Shown here: positions 18,998 through 27,437 of the stretch, one piece after another
Layout of the letters: the number at the start of each line of letters is the position of its first letter
Numbering within the stretch: the stretch's first letter is position 1
Assembly (NCBI GenBank): GCA_029225485.1
Contig: JAQXWO010000140.1
Coordinates: 1 to 39,597 of the forward strand
Length of the DNA stretch: 39,597 nt
Source of the DNA: Lachnospiraceae bacterium
Lineage (GTDB): Bacteria; Bacillota; Clostridia; Lachnospirales; Lachnospiraceae
Direction: 5' to 3'
Program-made: the position numbers and the translations under genes
Notes under the pieces: model-generated
Told to the model about the DNA's origin: nothing
Databases searched by the model: none
What the model saw: the letters and a program-made list of their open reading frames with translations, nothing else

Positions 18998-20133
18998 CAG
19001 ATATGAGAGATGAGACAGGACGTCCCCGGGGGAAGGACGGCTATGGAGGAAGCCGTAATGTGAATGGTTACGGTGATTATGATGAGAACCGGAGCAGTCG
19101 GGGATACGGAGGAAGCCGCAATGTGAACGGCTATGGCGATTACGATGACGGGCGGAGCCGCAATGTGAATGGCGGCGATTATGATGACAGCCGGAGAAAT
19201 CCGGACTACAGGAACAGCAGACCGGAAGAAAGCAGAGAAACAAACGGCAGCGGCAGAAAAAAACGGAAGCATACTTTCGGCGATTTCATCCGTCTGCTTC
19301 TGATGCTGATCGCTCTGGCAGTATTCTGTTATTCGGCATATATGCTTTATACTTTTTACAGAGAATATAAAAAGGGTTCCGATGAGTATGACAACCTGGA
19401 GCTCAATTATACGCTGGAAGATACAGATGAATCCGAAAATATGGATGCGCTGGAGGATGACCAGGCGGTGCAGTCGGTCAGCGGAGAGCGGAAGATGGTC
19501 ACTGTGACGGTGGACGGTGAGGATGTGCTTCTGCCGGTGATGAATAATCCCATTGATTTTAAGGAACTGCAGGCGATCAATACGGATATCTGCGGATGGC
19601 TGAGGATCCGTGCGATCGATATTTCCTATCCGCTGGTGCAGGGAGAGGACAACGACTTTTATCTGCACAGGACCTTTGAAAAGGAAGATAATTTTGCCGG
19701 ATGTCTGTTTTTAAATTGTGACAATGAATCAGATTTTTCGGATACGAATACCATTATATACGGTCACAATATGAAGAATGGCTCCATGTTCGGAAAATTA
19801 AAGCAGTTCCGGGAGGAAGAGGTATTTGACAAGAGCAAATATTTCTGGATCTTCACACCGGATTTTATTTATCAGTACCGTATCTTCTCTGCAATGGTGG
19901 TGAACAAGACGGGCCTGACCTATCAGGTGGATTTCACAGAACAGGAGTATCAGGAATTTCTGGATACAGCCTTTGAAAAATCCGAAGTAGACAATAAAAA
20001 CGTGGAAGTGACGAAGGATGACAAAGTGGTTACTCTTTCCACCTGTACCGGTGACGATGCCACACGGTTTGTGGTGATCGGAAAACTGGCTCAGACGTAT
20101 GTATCGAAGCAGTCAGCGTTAAACGAAAAATAA
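18994..20133 (+). CDS. Class B sortase with cytoplasmic low-complexity tandem-repeat N-terminus
   Basis: Single TM 'FIRLLLMLIALAVFCYSAYMLYTF'; 'IIYGHNMKNGSMFGKLKQF', 'VVTLSTCTGDDATRFVVIGKL' (TLSTC catalytic motif). N-terminus repeats GYGGSRNVNGYGDYD. Alternative ATG at 19003. Confidence 0.92.
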   Translation: MTDMRDETGRPRGKDGYGGSRNVNGYGDYDENRSSRGYGGSRNVNGYGDYDDGRSRNVNGGDYDDSRRNPDYRNSRPEESRETNGSGRKKRKHTFGDFIRLLLMLIALAVFCYSAYMLYTFYREYKKGSDEYDNLELNYTLEDTDESENMDALEDDQAVQSVSGERKMVTVTVDGEDVLLPVMNNPIDFKELQAINTDICGWLRIRAIDISYPLVQGEDNDFYLHRTFEKEDNFAGCLFLNCDNESDFSDTNTIIYGHNMKNGSMFGKLKQFREEEVFDKSKYFWIFTPDFIYQYRIFSAMVVNKTGLTYQVDFTEQEYQEFLDTAFEKSEVDNKNVEVTKDDKVVTLSTCTGDDATRFVVIGKLAQTYVSKQSALNEK

Positions 20134-20158
20134 CAGTGACAGACAGGGGGTAAGATTC

Positions 20159-20881
20159 ATGGAAGACAGTGTAAAGAAACTGCAGGAAATCATTTCGGAA
20201 AGCAATAATATTGTATTTTTCGGCGGCGCCGGGGTATCCACGGAGAGCGGGATCCCGGATTTCAGAAGTGTGGACGGATTGTACCATCAGAAATATGATT
20301 ACCCGCCGGAGACCATACTGAGCCATACTTTTTTTGTGAAGAATACGAAGGAATTTTACCGGTTCTACCATGACAAAATGCTCTGCCTCGATGCGAAGCC
20401 GAATGCCGCGCACCGGAAGCTGGCCGAGATGGAGGAAAAAGGAAAGCTGAAGGCAGTCATTACCCAGAATATTGACGGACTCCACCAGATGGCAGGCAGC
20501 AGGCGGGTGCTGGAACTGCACGGAAGTGTTCACCGCAATTATTGCCAGAGGTGTCATAAAGAATATGATGCCCTGTATATGAAGGAGGCGGAGGGTGTGC
20601 CCTGCTGTGTCTGCGGCGGCATCATCAAGCCGGATGTGGTTCTGTATGAGGAAGGGCTGGATATGCAGACGATGCAGGATTCCATTTCCTATATCTCAGC
20701 GGCGGAAGTACTGATCATCGGAGGCACTTCTCTGGCGGTATATCCGGCAGCGGGCCTGATCGATTATTTCAGGGGAAAACATCTGGTGGTGATCAATAAG
20801 GCGCCTACACCGAGGGACAAATATGCGGATCTGCTGGTGCAGGGAAGCATCGGGGAGATTCTGGGACAGATACAGATTTAG
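20159..20881 (+). CDS. SIR2-family NAD-dependent protein deacylase
   Basis: '[23 protein letters not shown]', '[13 protein letters not shown]', '[18 protein letters not shown]', '[17 protein letters not shown]', '[12 protein letters not shown]'. Confidence 0.95.
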   Translation: MEDSVKKLQEIISESNNIVFFGGAGVSTESGIPDFRSVDGLYHQKYDYPPETILSHTFFVKNTKEFYRFYHDKMLCLDAKPNAAHRKLAEMEEKGKLKAVITQNIDGLHQMAGSRRVLELHGSVHRNYCQRCHKEYDALYMKEAEGVPCCVCGGIIKPDVVLYEEGLDMQTMQDSISYISAAEVLIIGGTSLAVYPAAGLIDYFRGKHLVVINKAPTPRDKYADLLVQGSIGEILGQIQI

Positions 20882-20897
20882 AAGCGTTTGTGTGACT

Positions 20898-21103
20898 ACA
20901 ATGCGACGCCATCCGCTGCCCAATATCCGCGTGTGCTGCCTCCGTCCCGGACAGTCATGACAAAAATCTGCCGGTGCAGGACATAGGATGTTCTTTCCAG
21001 GCAGACATTTGCCATGACTGTCCGTTACGAGGTCAGACGCGTCGGATATGGGGCAGTGGATGGCTGTGTGTCGAATGCGGGAAAATAATTGCAGGAGTGC
21101 TGC
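20898..21103 (+). repeat. Long-hairpin intergenic repeat element, copy A
   Basis: Imperfect palindrome spanning nearly the whole interval (GCCATCCGCTGCCCAATATCCGCG... with ...CGTCGGATATGGGGCAGTGGATGGC); 31/31 identity of 20923-20953 with 32114-32144 and 35/39 identity of 21019-21057 with 32211-32249. Confidence 0.9.
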
Positions 21104-21214
21104 AGAAAAGAAGTGATCCGTTTTAAGACAGAACGAGGTATGGATAGTGAGTGCAGATATATTGTTGCCATGTGATATGTGAATTTATTTCGGATGCAGA
21201 AGGAAGAGGAATGT

Positions 21215-21415
21215 ATGGAGTATCAGGTAGGGGATATTGTGAAGTTGAAGAAGAAGCATCCCTGCGGCAGCCAGGAGTGGGAGATCCTCCGGGTGGGAGC
21301 GGATTTCCGGCTTAAGTGTACGGGGTGCGGGCATCAGATCATGACTCCGCGGAAAATGGTTGAAAAAAATACGCGGGGATTGCGGAAAAAGCTTGAAAAT
21401 CCTGAAAATGTATGA
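21215..21415 (+). CDS. DUF951 family protein
   Basis: 'YQVGDIVKLKKKHPCGSQEWEILRVGADFRLKCTGCGHQIMTPR' is the DUF951 signature; start chosen at ATG 21215. Confidence 0.88.
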   Translation: MEYQVGDIVKLKKKHPCGSQEWEILRVGADFRLKCTGCGHQIMTPRKMVEKNTRGLRKKLENPENV

Positions 21416-21496
21416 TAAAGTATATCTTCGTGATATATTGATTTCCTTGCTCCTTCCAGTGAGGAGGGGCCAGAGACCACAAGGAGGTGCGAAAGC

Positions 21497-21784
21497 ATGA
21501 ACAAGTATGAATTAGCAGTAGTTGTCAGCGCAAAGATTGAAGATGAGGACAGAGCCGCTACGATCGAGAAGGTAAAAGAGTACATTACCCGTTTCGGTGG
21601 CACTGTTACAGAAGTAGACGAGTGGGGTAAGAGAAGACTCGCTTACGAGATTCAGAAGATGCGTGAAGGTTTTTACTACTTCGTTCGTTTTGAAGCTGAT
21701 GCAACATGCCCGGCTGAAGTCGAGAGACGTGTCCGTATCATGGAGAATGTCATCAGATATTTATGCGTTAGACAGGATGCATAG
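21497..21784 (+). CDS. rpsF: 30S ribosomal protein S6
   Basis: 95 aa 'MNKYELAVVVSAKIEDEDR...GTVTEVDEWGKRRLAYEIQKMREGFYYFVRFEA'; rpsF-ssb-rpsR order. Confidence 0.95.
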   Translation: MNKYELAVVVSAKIEDEDRAATIEKVKEYITRFGGTVTEVDEWGKRRLAYEIQKMREGFYYFVRFEADATCPAEVERRVRIMENVIRYLCVRQDA

Positions 21785-21803
21785 ATAGAAAAGAGGAGAT
21801 AGA

Positions 21804-22268
21804 ATGAATAAAGTCATCTTAATGGGACGTCTGACAAGAGATCCCGAAGTACGTTACTCCGCAGGAGACAATTCTATGGCGATCGCGAGATATACGCTTG
21901 CCGTAGACCGCAGATTCCATCGTGACGGTGAAGCGACTGCCGATTTTATCAGCTGCACCGTATTTGGAAAGGGAGCAGAGTTCGCAGAGAGATATCTGCA
22001 TCAGGGGACCAAGATTGCAGTTACCGGACGTATTCAGACCGGCAGCTACACCAACAGAGATGGCCAGAGGGTCTATACGACCGATGTGATCGTAGAGGAC
22101 CAGGAGTTTGCAGAGAGTAAGGCTGCCAGCGAAGGCAGCGGCATGTCACGCCCGTCAGCGCCCAGCCCGAGAGCAGCAGCTCCGATGCCGGCACCGAACC
22201 AGGCATCTGCAGGGGACGGATTCATGAATATTCCGGATGGAATTGATGAGGAGCTCCCGTTCAACTAA
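21804..22268 (+). CDS. ssb: Single-stranded DNA-binding protein
   Basis: 'MNKVILMGRLTRDPEVRYS' OB fold and C-terminal acidic tail ending 'DEELPFN'. Confidence 0.95.
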   Translation: MNKVILMGRLTRDPEVRYSAGDNSMAIARYTLAVDRRFHRDGEATADFISCTVFGKGAEFAERYLHQGTKIAVTGRIQTGSYTNRDGQRVYTTDVIVEDQEFAESKAASEGSGMSRPSAPSPRAAAPMPAPNQASAGDGFMNIPDGIDEELPFN

Positions 22269-22322
22269 ACAACAGATTCAGACTTCAAAACTGAGATAGT
22301 GCGTAAAAGGAGGAAAAACCAA

Positions 22323-22586
22323 ATGGCATTCAATAAAGATAGAGCCGATGCCCCGATGAAGAGAAGAGGAGGCATCCGCAGAAGAAAGAAAGTTTGCGTA
22401 TTCTGTGGCAAAGAGAACAACGAGATCGATTACAAGGATGTAAACAAGCTGAAAAGATACGTATCTGAGAGAGGCAAGATCCTTCCGAGAAGAATCACAG
22501 GCAACTGTGCAAAGCATCAGAGAGCTCTTACAGTAGCAATCAAGCGTGCCCGTCACGTTGCACTTATGCCGTACGTACAGGATTGA
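22323..22586 (+). CDS. rpsR: 30S ribosomal protein S18
   Basis: '[50 protein letters not shown]'; start at internal Met (22323). Confidence 0.95.
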   Translation: MAFNKDRADAPMKRRGGIRRRKKVCVFCGKENNEIDYKDVNKLKRYVSERGKILPRRITGNCAKHQRALTVAIKRARHVALMPYVQD

Positions 22587-22614
22587 TTTCCTGCGGCAGA
22601 AAACTGAATGTATC

Positions 22615-22658
22615 AAAGCCCTTAAAGGCGGATGATTTCGGCATTTAAGGGCTTTTTT
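22615..22658 (+). terminator. Rho-independent terminator after rpsR
   Basis: AAAGCCCTTAAA ... TTTAAGGGCTTTTTT. Confidence 0.85.
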
Positions 22659-22669
22659 CTGAAAAAATA

Positions 22670-22698
22670 TTGCGGAAATTCTGATGATAAAGTATAAT
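22670..22698 (+). promoter_or_regulatory. Putative sigma-A promoter of CHAP protein gene
   Basis: TTGCGG, 17-bp spacer, TATAAT. Confidence 0.55.
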
Positions 22699-22742
22699 AA
22701 ATGAAAATATAACGAATGGTTATAAGAACAGGGAGGTAAGGT

Positions 22743-24461
22743 ATGAAATCTTTGAAACGCACGGCTGAAATTCTTGTGTTGCTTTTCGTCCTTGTTGTAT
22801 CTGTGAATATGATTCATCCTTCATATGCCGGTGCAGCAACAAATGGAAAGACACAAAGTGATGCAGTCAACTGGGCATGTGCCCGTGGGAATGAAGGCTG
22901 GAATCAGGATGTGGACGGAGTGTATGGTTGCCAGTGTGTGGATCTTATCCTGGCATATTATGATTATCTTCTTGGATATCATCAGAGTGGAAATGCAAAG
23001 GATTACAGCAATAATACACCGCCTGCCGGATGGACAAAGGTATACAGCAACCCACAGCCGGGAGATGTTGTGGTATGGGGGGCCGGTGCGCAGATGGGCT
23101 GGTATCCGCTTGAGACAAGTTATGCAAATAGTGATTTTGGACATATTGGAATTGTATGGCGTGTGAATGCGAGCGGAACGCTCTCGACGATTGAGACAAA
23201 TGCTTCGCAGGGGCAGAAAGCTGCTTATTATGAGCGCTATCCGAATAATGCAGCGTGTTTTATTCGTCCGGATTTTGCTTCAGGCAGCAGTACACCGACT
23301 CCGGTGCCGGGAGATGGTATTACCTGGTCGACCCAGACTCCGGTGGTTACTGAGACAAATGCAATCGTAAAAACACATGTGGTACCGCCAAGTCGTGTAT
23401 ATGTACAATGGTCCGGCTGCAATTTTTTTGATGCAAACGGAACAGAGATAGCAAAGGCCGGAGAAACAGCAGGGTTTCATGCATCCTATATCGATATGAC
23501 CTGGAATGTGAATGAAGAAACATGGACTCATTATTCTCTCCAGCCAGGTACCACCTATAAGTATCAGTTTTATGTGACATGGGGTGGTGTAGATCATTTT
23601 AGTCCAATGTATTCTTTTACAACGCCTCAGACTGTGACAGTGCCCCCGGTGCATAATCACAATTATAGTCAGAGTGTGACAAAAGCGGCTACATGCAGTT
23701 CCAAAGGCATAATGACGTACACTTGCGCATGTGGAAGCAAATATACAAAAGAGATTGCCCGAAAAGCTCATTCGAATACAGTTATCAAAAACAAAAAGAC
23801 GGCGACTTGTAAGGCAGAAGGATATACCGGAGATTCCTGCTGCAGTGTGTGCGGCACTGTGGTAAAGAAAGGCACTGTTATTGCTAAAAAGGCCCATACG
23901 TGGGATGCCGGCAAGGTTAAGGTAAAAGCGACAGCCACTAAGGACGGAATAAAAGAATATAAATGTAAGGTGTGTGCGGATGTACGTCAGGAAAAAATCA
24001 AAGCCACAGGCGTCAAACAGAAACCTGCAAAAGCAGGAGCGATACTGAAAGTTTCATCTGCAGAATACAAAGTATGTGCAGACAGAAAAAGTGTGGAATA
24101 TCGTAAATGCAAAAAGGGTGCGAAGAGTGTGACGATTCCGTCAACTATAAAAGTCAAAGGCATTACGTATAAGGTGATTGGTATTTCAGAAAATGCTTTT
24201 AAAAATAACAAGGCAGTGACCAGAGTTACAATCGGTGCAAATGTAAAATATATTAAAAAATATGCATTTTACAAGTGTAAAAACCTGAAGAAAATTGTAG
24301 TAAAGACAAAATTACTCAAGAAAGGCAAGATTGGAACAAAAGCATTTTACGGAATCAATGCCAGAGCAACAATTGCAGTACCGAAAAGTAAATTTTTCTA
24401 TTATGCATTGTCAGTATTTCGTTCAAGTGCAGGTTCAAAAACAGAGTTTGATATCATATAG
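22743..24461 (+). CDS. Secreted CHAP-domain (amidase/endopeptidase) protein with fibronectin-like region, Cys-rich repeats and C-terminal LRR_5/BspA-like repeats
   Basis: Signal peptide; CHAP 'VYGCQCVDLILAYYDYL...PGDVVVWG...FGHIGIVWRV'; two 'A.C...G...YTC..CG' units; 'AFKNNKAVTRVTIGANVKYIKKYAFYKCKNLKKIVVKT'. No LPxTG-like C-terminus seen. Confidence 0.85.
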   Translation: MKSLKRTAEILVLLFVLVVSVNMIHPSYAGAATNGKTQSDAVNWACARGNEGWNQDVDGVYGCQCVDLILAYYDYLLGYHQSGNAKDYSNNTPPAGWTKVYSNPQPGDVVVWGAGAQMGWYPLETSYANSDFGHIGIVWRVNASGTLSTIETNASQGQKAAYYERYPNNAACFIRPDFASGSSTPTPVPGDGITWSTQTPVVTETNAIVKTHVVPPSRVYVQWSGCNFFDANGTEIAKAGETAGFHASYIDMTWNVNEETWTHYSLQPGTTYKYQFYVTWGGVDHFSPMYSFTTPQTVTVPPVHNHNYSQSVTKAATCSSKGIMTYTCACGSKYTKEIARKAHSNTVIKNKKTATCKAEGYTGDSCCSVCGTVVKKGTVIAKKAHTWDAGKVKVKATATKDGIKEYKCKVCADVRQEKIKATGVKQKPAKAGAILKVSSAEYKVCADRKSVEYRKCKKGAKSVTIPSTIKVKGITYKVIGISENAFKNNKAVTRVTIGANVKYIKKYAFYKCKNLKKIVVKTKLLKKGKIGTKAFYGINARATIAVPKSKFFYYALSVFRSSAGSKTEFDII

Positions 24462-24496
24462 TATGAGTCAAGGAATCTGTCCCCTTGACTCATGTT

Positions 24497-24541
24497 AAAG
24501 CCCTTAAATACCGGATTTCCCGGTGTTTGAGGGCTTTTTCT
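24497..24541 (+). terminator. Rho-independent terminator after CHAP gene
   Basis: AAAGCCCTTAAATACCGG-ATTTC-CCGGTGTTTGAGGGCTTTTT: 18-bp stem with two G:U pairs. Confidence 0.85.
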
Positions 24542-24551
24542 TATTTTAGTG

Positions 24552-24580
24552 TTGATACAGATAGTTCAACAGCGTATAAT
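24552..24580 (+). promoter_or_regulatory. Putative sigma-A promoter of TPR-HK/REC/PIN operon
   Basis: TTGATA (24552-24557), 17-bp spacer, perfect TATAAT (24575-24580). Confidence 0.65.
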
Positions 24581-24663
24581 TATACCGATGCGATTGAGTC
24601 TAATGAAACCCTTTTGTATAGTTTTATGCAGATTACAGTGATAAGAAAAGTGGTGAAAAAGAT

Positions 24664-26415
24664 ATGAGCCAAAGTAATATCAATGAAAAAACGCAGTATT
24701 CTCGAAAAATATGGAATTTGAGACAGCAGGGAAAACTGACAGAGGCAATAAAAGTTTGCGGGGATGCTGTTCATGAATTTGCTGATTCTAACTTTTTCTA
24801 TAAGATTCATGGAGATTTGTTTTTTGAGAATGGTCAATTGGACGAAGCACTGGATTCTTATTTGAAATATTTGGATAAAATAAAAAAAGAACCCGAATAT
24901 TTTACAAATTTCACAAAGTTTTTTCAACGTTTAAATTACAGAAAATCCATAGATGAGAGGGTATTTAATCATCTTGCGAAAATAGTGGTTTGTGAAGGAT
25001 ATCCATATGTTTTACGAAATGGTATGGTCAGACTTTTGATGGATACGTTTGGAGTGCCGGAGGAACTGGAACAGGCCATATCCCGGGCTATGGGAAAGAT
25101 TCAGTTTGAAATAGTCAAGGCGGATTATGAAGACATATGTAGAAAAGGAAAATGCAGAGAAATCATTTATTTAGTGAGAATTTCAGAGAAAACATGTATT
25201 AGAGAAGAGGATAGTTTCAATCGTTATATTCTGAAAAGGCTTGAAGGGAATAAATTATATGAGCAGGCTGTCAGATGGACAAAGAAGATCTTAAATTACA
25301 GCAGCGATGCAGTTATAATTCGGACCCTGTTTCGTTTATGCAGGGAAAGCTCTGATTACAGTGTGGCGGAAGAATATCTGGAAAAAAACGATATTGTCGA
25401 TTGGGAAGAGTTCAACATCCAGTATGAGCTTGTAATGTATTTTGATTCGATTGGAGATGAAGTAAGCAGAAACCGGGCACTGGAATATATTGAAAAATCA
25501 TCTGTGAACAGCCTGCCGATTCTCAGAACACTGTTCAAATTTTATGTTAAATTCAATAAGCTGGACAAGGCAAAAGCGGTTCAGGAAAAAATCGCAAATT
25601 TTAAAAAAAGCAGGACTACGCAAAAAGCAAAGAAAGAGACGGAAAATATTGTATGGGATCGACTCAGGACACTGGTGACAGAACAGGAACATAACAGACA
25701 GCTTCTTGCAATGTCTGAACTGATCAAAGGATTTTCCCATGAGTTGGGACAGCCTATAACAAATATTCGGTATGCGGTACAGCTGTTTTATATGAAAAAT
25801 AAAAAAACAAATCAGAAAATCAGTGCGGAAGAGCAGGAATTATTTGATGGCATACTACGGCAGACAGAAAGAGTGGGAAAATTGCTGGATCGTTTTTCTC
25901 CTATTGTATCGAGTAAAAGTATAAAAGAATTTTTTAATGTTTATGAAGCAATATGTAGTATCTTTGATGAACTGTCATCTCGTCTTCATAATGAAGGGAT
26001 CCGTTACAGCGTAGGTGGAGATAAGAATTGCAGAATTTATGGCGAAAAATTACAGTTTGGACAGGTATTTTATAATCTGATTATTAATTCTATCTATGCA
26101 ATCAGGCACCGGAGAACGGAAGGAAAAATCGAGGTAAGGATTGAAAGCAGAGAAAATATCCTGAAAATAGAATTCAGTGATAATGGTATCGGAATACCTC
26201 CGGAATTAAGCAGAAAGATTTTTAACCCGTTTTTTTCTACCAAGGACAAAGAGGTGGAAGAAGGTGGAGAAGGACTTGGATTATTTATTGTATGGAATAT
26301 TTTAAAAATTTTTTCCGGCAAAATCTATGTTGATGAAAAATACGGTCAGGGAGCAAAGTTTGTAATAGAAATAAATGAAAAGGAGAATAAAAATGTTTCA
26401 CATTTTAGTTGTTGA
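24664..26415 (+). CDS. Soluble sensor histidine kinase with N-terminal TPR-like helical repeats
   Basis: N-terminal 'IWNLRQQGKLTEAIKVCGDAVHEFADSNFFYKIHGDLFFENGQLDEALDSYLKYLDKI' (TPR pattern); H-box 'KGFSHELGQPITNIRYAV', N-box 'FYNLIINSIYAI', 'FSDNGIGIPPEL', 'GGEGLGLFIVWNIL'. No TM segment seen. Confidence 0.9.
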   Translation: MSQSNINEKTQYSRKIWNLRQQGKLTEAIKVCGDAVHEFADSNFFYKIHGDLFFENGQLDEALDSYLKYLDKIKKEPEYFTNFTKFFQRLNYRKSIDERVFNHLAKIVVCEGYPYVLRNGMVRLLMDTFGVPEELEQAISRAMGKIQFEIVKADYEDICRKGKCREIIYLVRISEKTCIREEDSFNRYILKRLEGNKLYEQAVRWTKKILNYSSDAVIIRTLFRLCRESSDYSVAEEYLEKNDIVDWEEFNIQYELVMYFDSIGDEVSRNRALEYIEKSSVNSLPILRTLFKFYVKFNKLDKAKAVQEKIANFKKSRTTQKAKKETENIVWDRLRTLVTEQEHNRQLLAMSELIKGFSHELGQPITNIRYAVQLFYMKNKKTNQKISAEEQELFDGILRQTERVGKLLDRFSPIVSSKSIKEFFNVYEAICSIFDELSSRLHNEGIRYSVGGDKNCRIYGEKLQFGQVFYNLIINSIYAIRHRRTEGKIEVRIESRENILKIEFSDNGIGIPPELSRKIFNPFFSTKDKEVEEGGEGLGLFIVWNILKIFSGKIYVDEKYGQGAKFVIEINEKENKNVSHFSC

Positions 26416-26809
26416 GGATGAAAAAGACACTGCAGAATATGTAAAACAGGCGTTGGAACTGGAAGGAATGCAGGCTGATATTGCCTATGACGGACAGGAA
26501 GGTTTGGCGATGTTTCGGAGTAAGGAATATGATTTGCTTTTGCTGGATTTACAGATGCCTAAAATGACAGGAGAAGAACTTCTAAAAGAAATAAGGAAAG
26601 AAAATCCGTATATAGATATTATAGTATATACGAATTTTGAGAGATTTGGGGACATAAAAAAACTTGTTAATATGGGAATTAATGGATATGTGAATAAAGG
26701 ACCAAATGCGGATCTTGGAGAATTAGTGGATATGATAAAGGGAAAACTGGAGCCGCTGGATGAGGAGGATATGATTCGTCTGATAAAAAGTACGGACGAG
26801 ATAAAGTAA
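26393..26809 (+). CDS. Receiver-domain-only response regulator
   Basis: 'ILVVEDEKDTAEYV', 'YDLLLLDLQMPKMTGEE', 'IIVYTNF', 'GYVNKGPN' acidic pocket, phospho-Asp, Thr and Lys all present; no output domain; overlaps kinase stop by 23 bp. Confidence 0.9.
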   Translation: MFHILVVEDEKDTAEYVKQALELEGMQADIAYDGQEGLAMFRSKEYDLLLLDLQMPKMTGEELLKEIRKENPYIDIIVYTNFERFGDIKKLVNMGINGYVNKGPNADLGELVDMIKGKLEPLDEEDMIRLIKSTDEIK

Positions 26810-26822
26810 AAAAGGGGTTTCT

Positions 26823-27368
26823 ATGGCAAAGTATTTATTAGATACGAATGCGTATTTTGAAATTTTAAAATATGTTGTTGGTCAGGAAGATAATGAAATA
26901 ATCCGCAGAATTATAAATGAAAAGTGTTACATTTCCAAGTTGACTAAAATAGAAATCATTTCTGTGATAGGAAAATACTCCCGCGGGCAGAGTAAGCAGA
27001 TCCAGATATGTGACAGAGTGCATGAAGATTCAGCAGATAAATGTGGCAGACGTTATGTTATTGCAGAACGCAGAAAGTGGAATTCCAGAAAATTGAGGGA
27101 CTGGATGAAACTGGAAAAAGAAATTACGAATGGAACCAATGAAAAGATTAAAATTGAAGTTCTGGAAATAAATCCGAAGGTGGTAAGCGAAGCAGAACGT
27201 TTTATACAGCATGCACTGAAGCAAAATTTTAAGTCTATGGATGCGATGATTCTTGGAACAGCCAGTGCATATTCAGAACAGGGAAATGAAATGATAGTTG
27301 TAACTGCCGATAAAGGTTTGAAGGCAGGGATGAATCGTATAGGTTTTTCGTATTTATCATTAGTTTAG
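26823..27368 (+). CDS. PIN-domain putative ribonuclease
   Basis: 'KYLLDTNAYFEIL' first Asp, 'ISKLTKIEIISVIG' Glu, 'FKSMDAMILGTA' Asp, 'VVTADKGL' Asp: the D-E-D-D arrangement of PIN nucleases; starts 14 bp after the RR stop. Confidence 0.85.
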   Translation: MAKYLLDTNAYFEILKYVVGQEDNEIIRRIINEKCYISKLTKIEIISVIGKYSRGQSKQIQICDRVHEDSADKCGRRYVIAERRKWNSRKLRDWMKLEKEITNGTNEKIKIEVLEINPKVVSEAERFIQHALKQNFKSMDAMILGTASAYSEQGNEMIVVTADKGLKAGMNRIGFSYLSLV

Positions 27369-27437
27369 CAGACATTATCAGTGTTTGTTTTATTTTACTA
27401 TGATATGGTAATAAATATTATATTTTGACAACAGGAA

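Noticed and set aside
17157-20133. Vancomycin resistance (van) operon
   Set aside because: VanRS-like regulator pair only; no ligase, dehydrogenase or dipeptidase genes, and the next gene is a sortase.
20881-21103. Hairpin A as a simple rho-independent terminator
   Set aside because: No T-run follows the 3' arm, it is far longer than a terminator, and it is homologous to copy B.
26393-27368. Classical VapBC toxin-antitoxin pair
   Set aside because: The upstream gene is a receiver domain with an intact phosphorylation pocket, not a VapB-type DNA-binding antitoxin.
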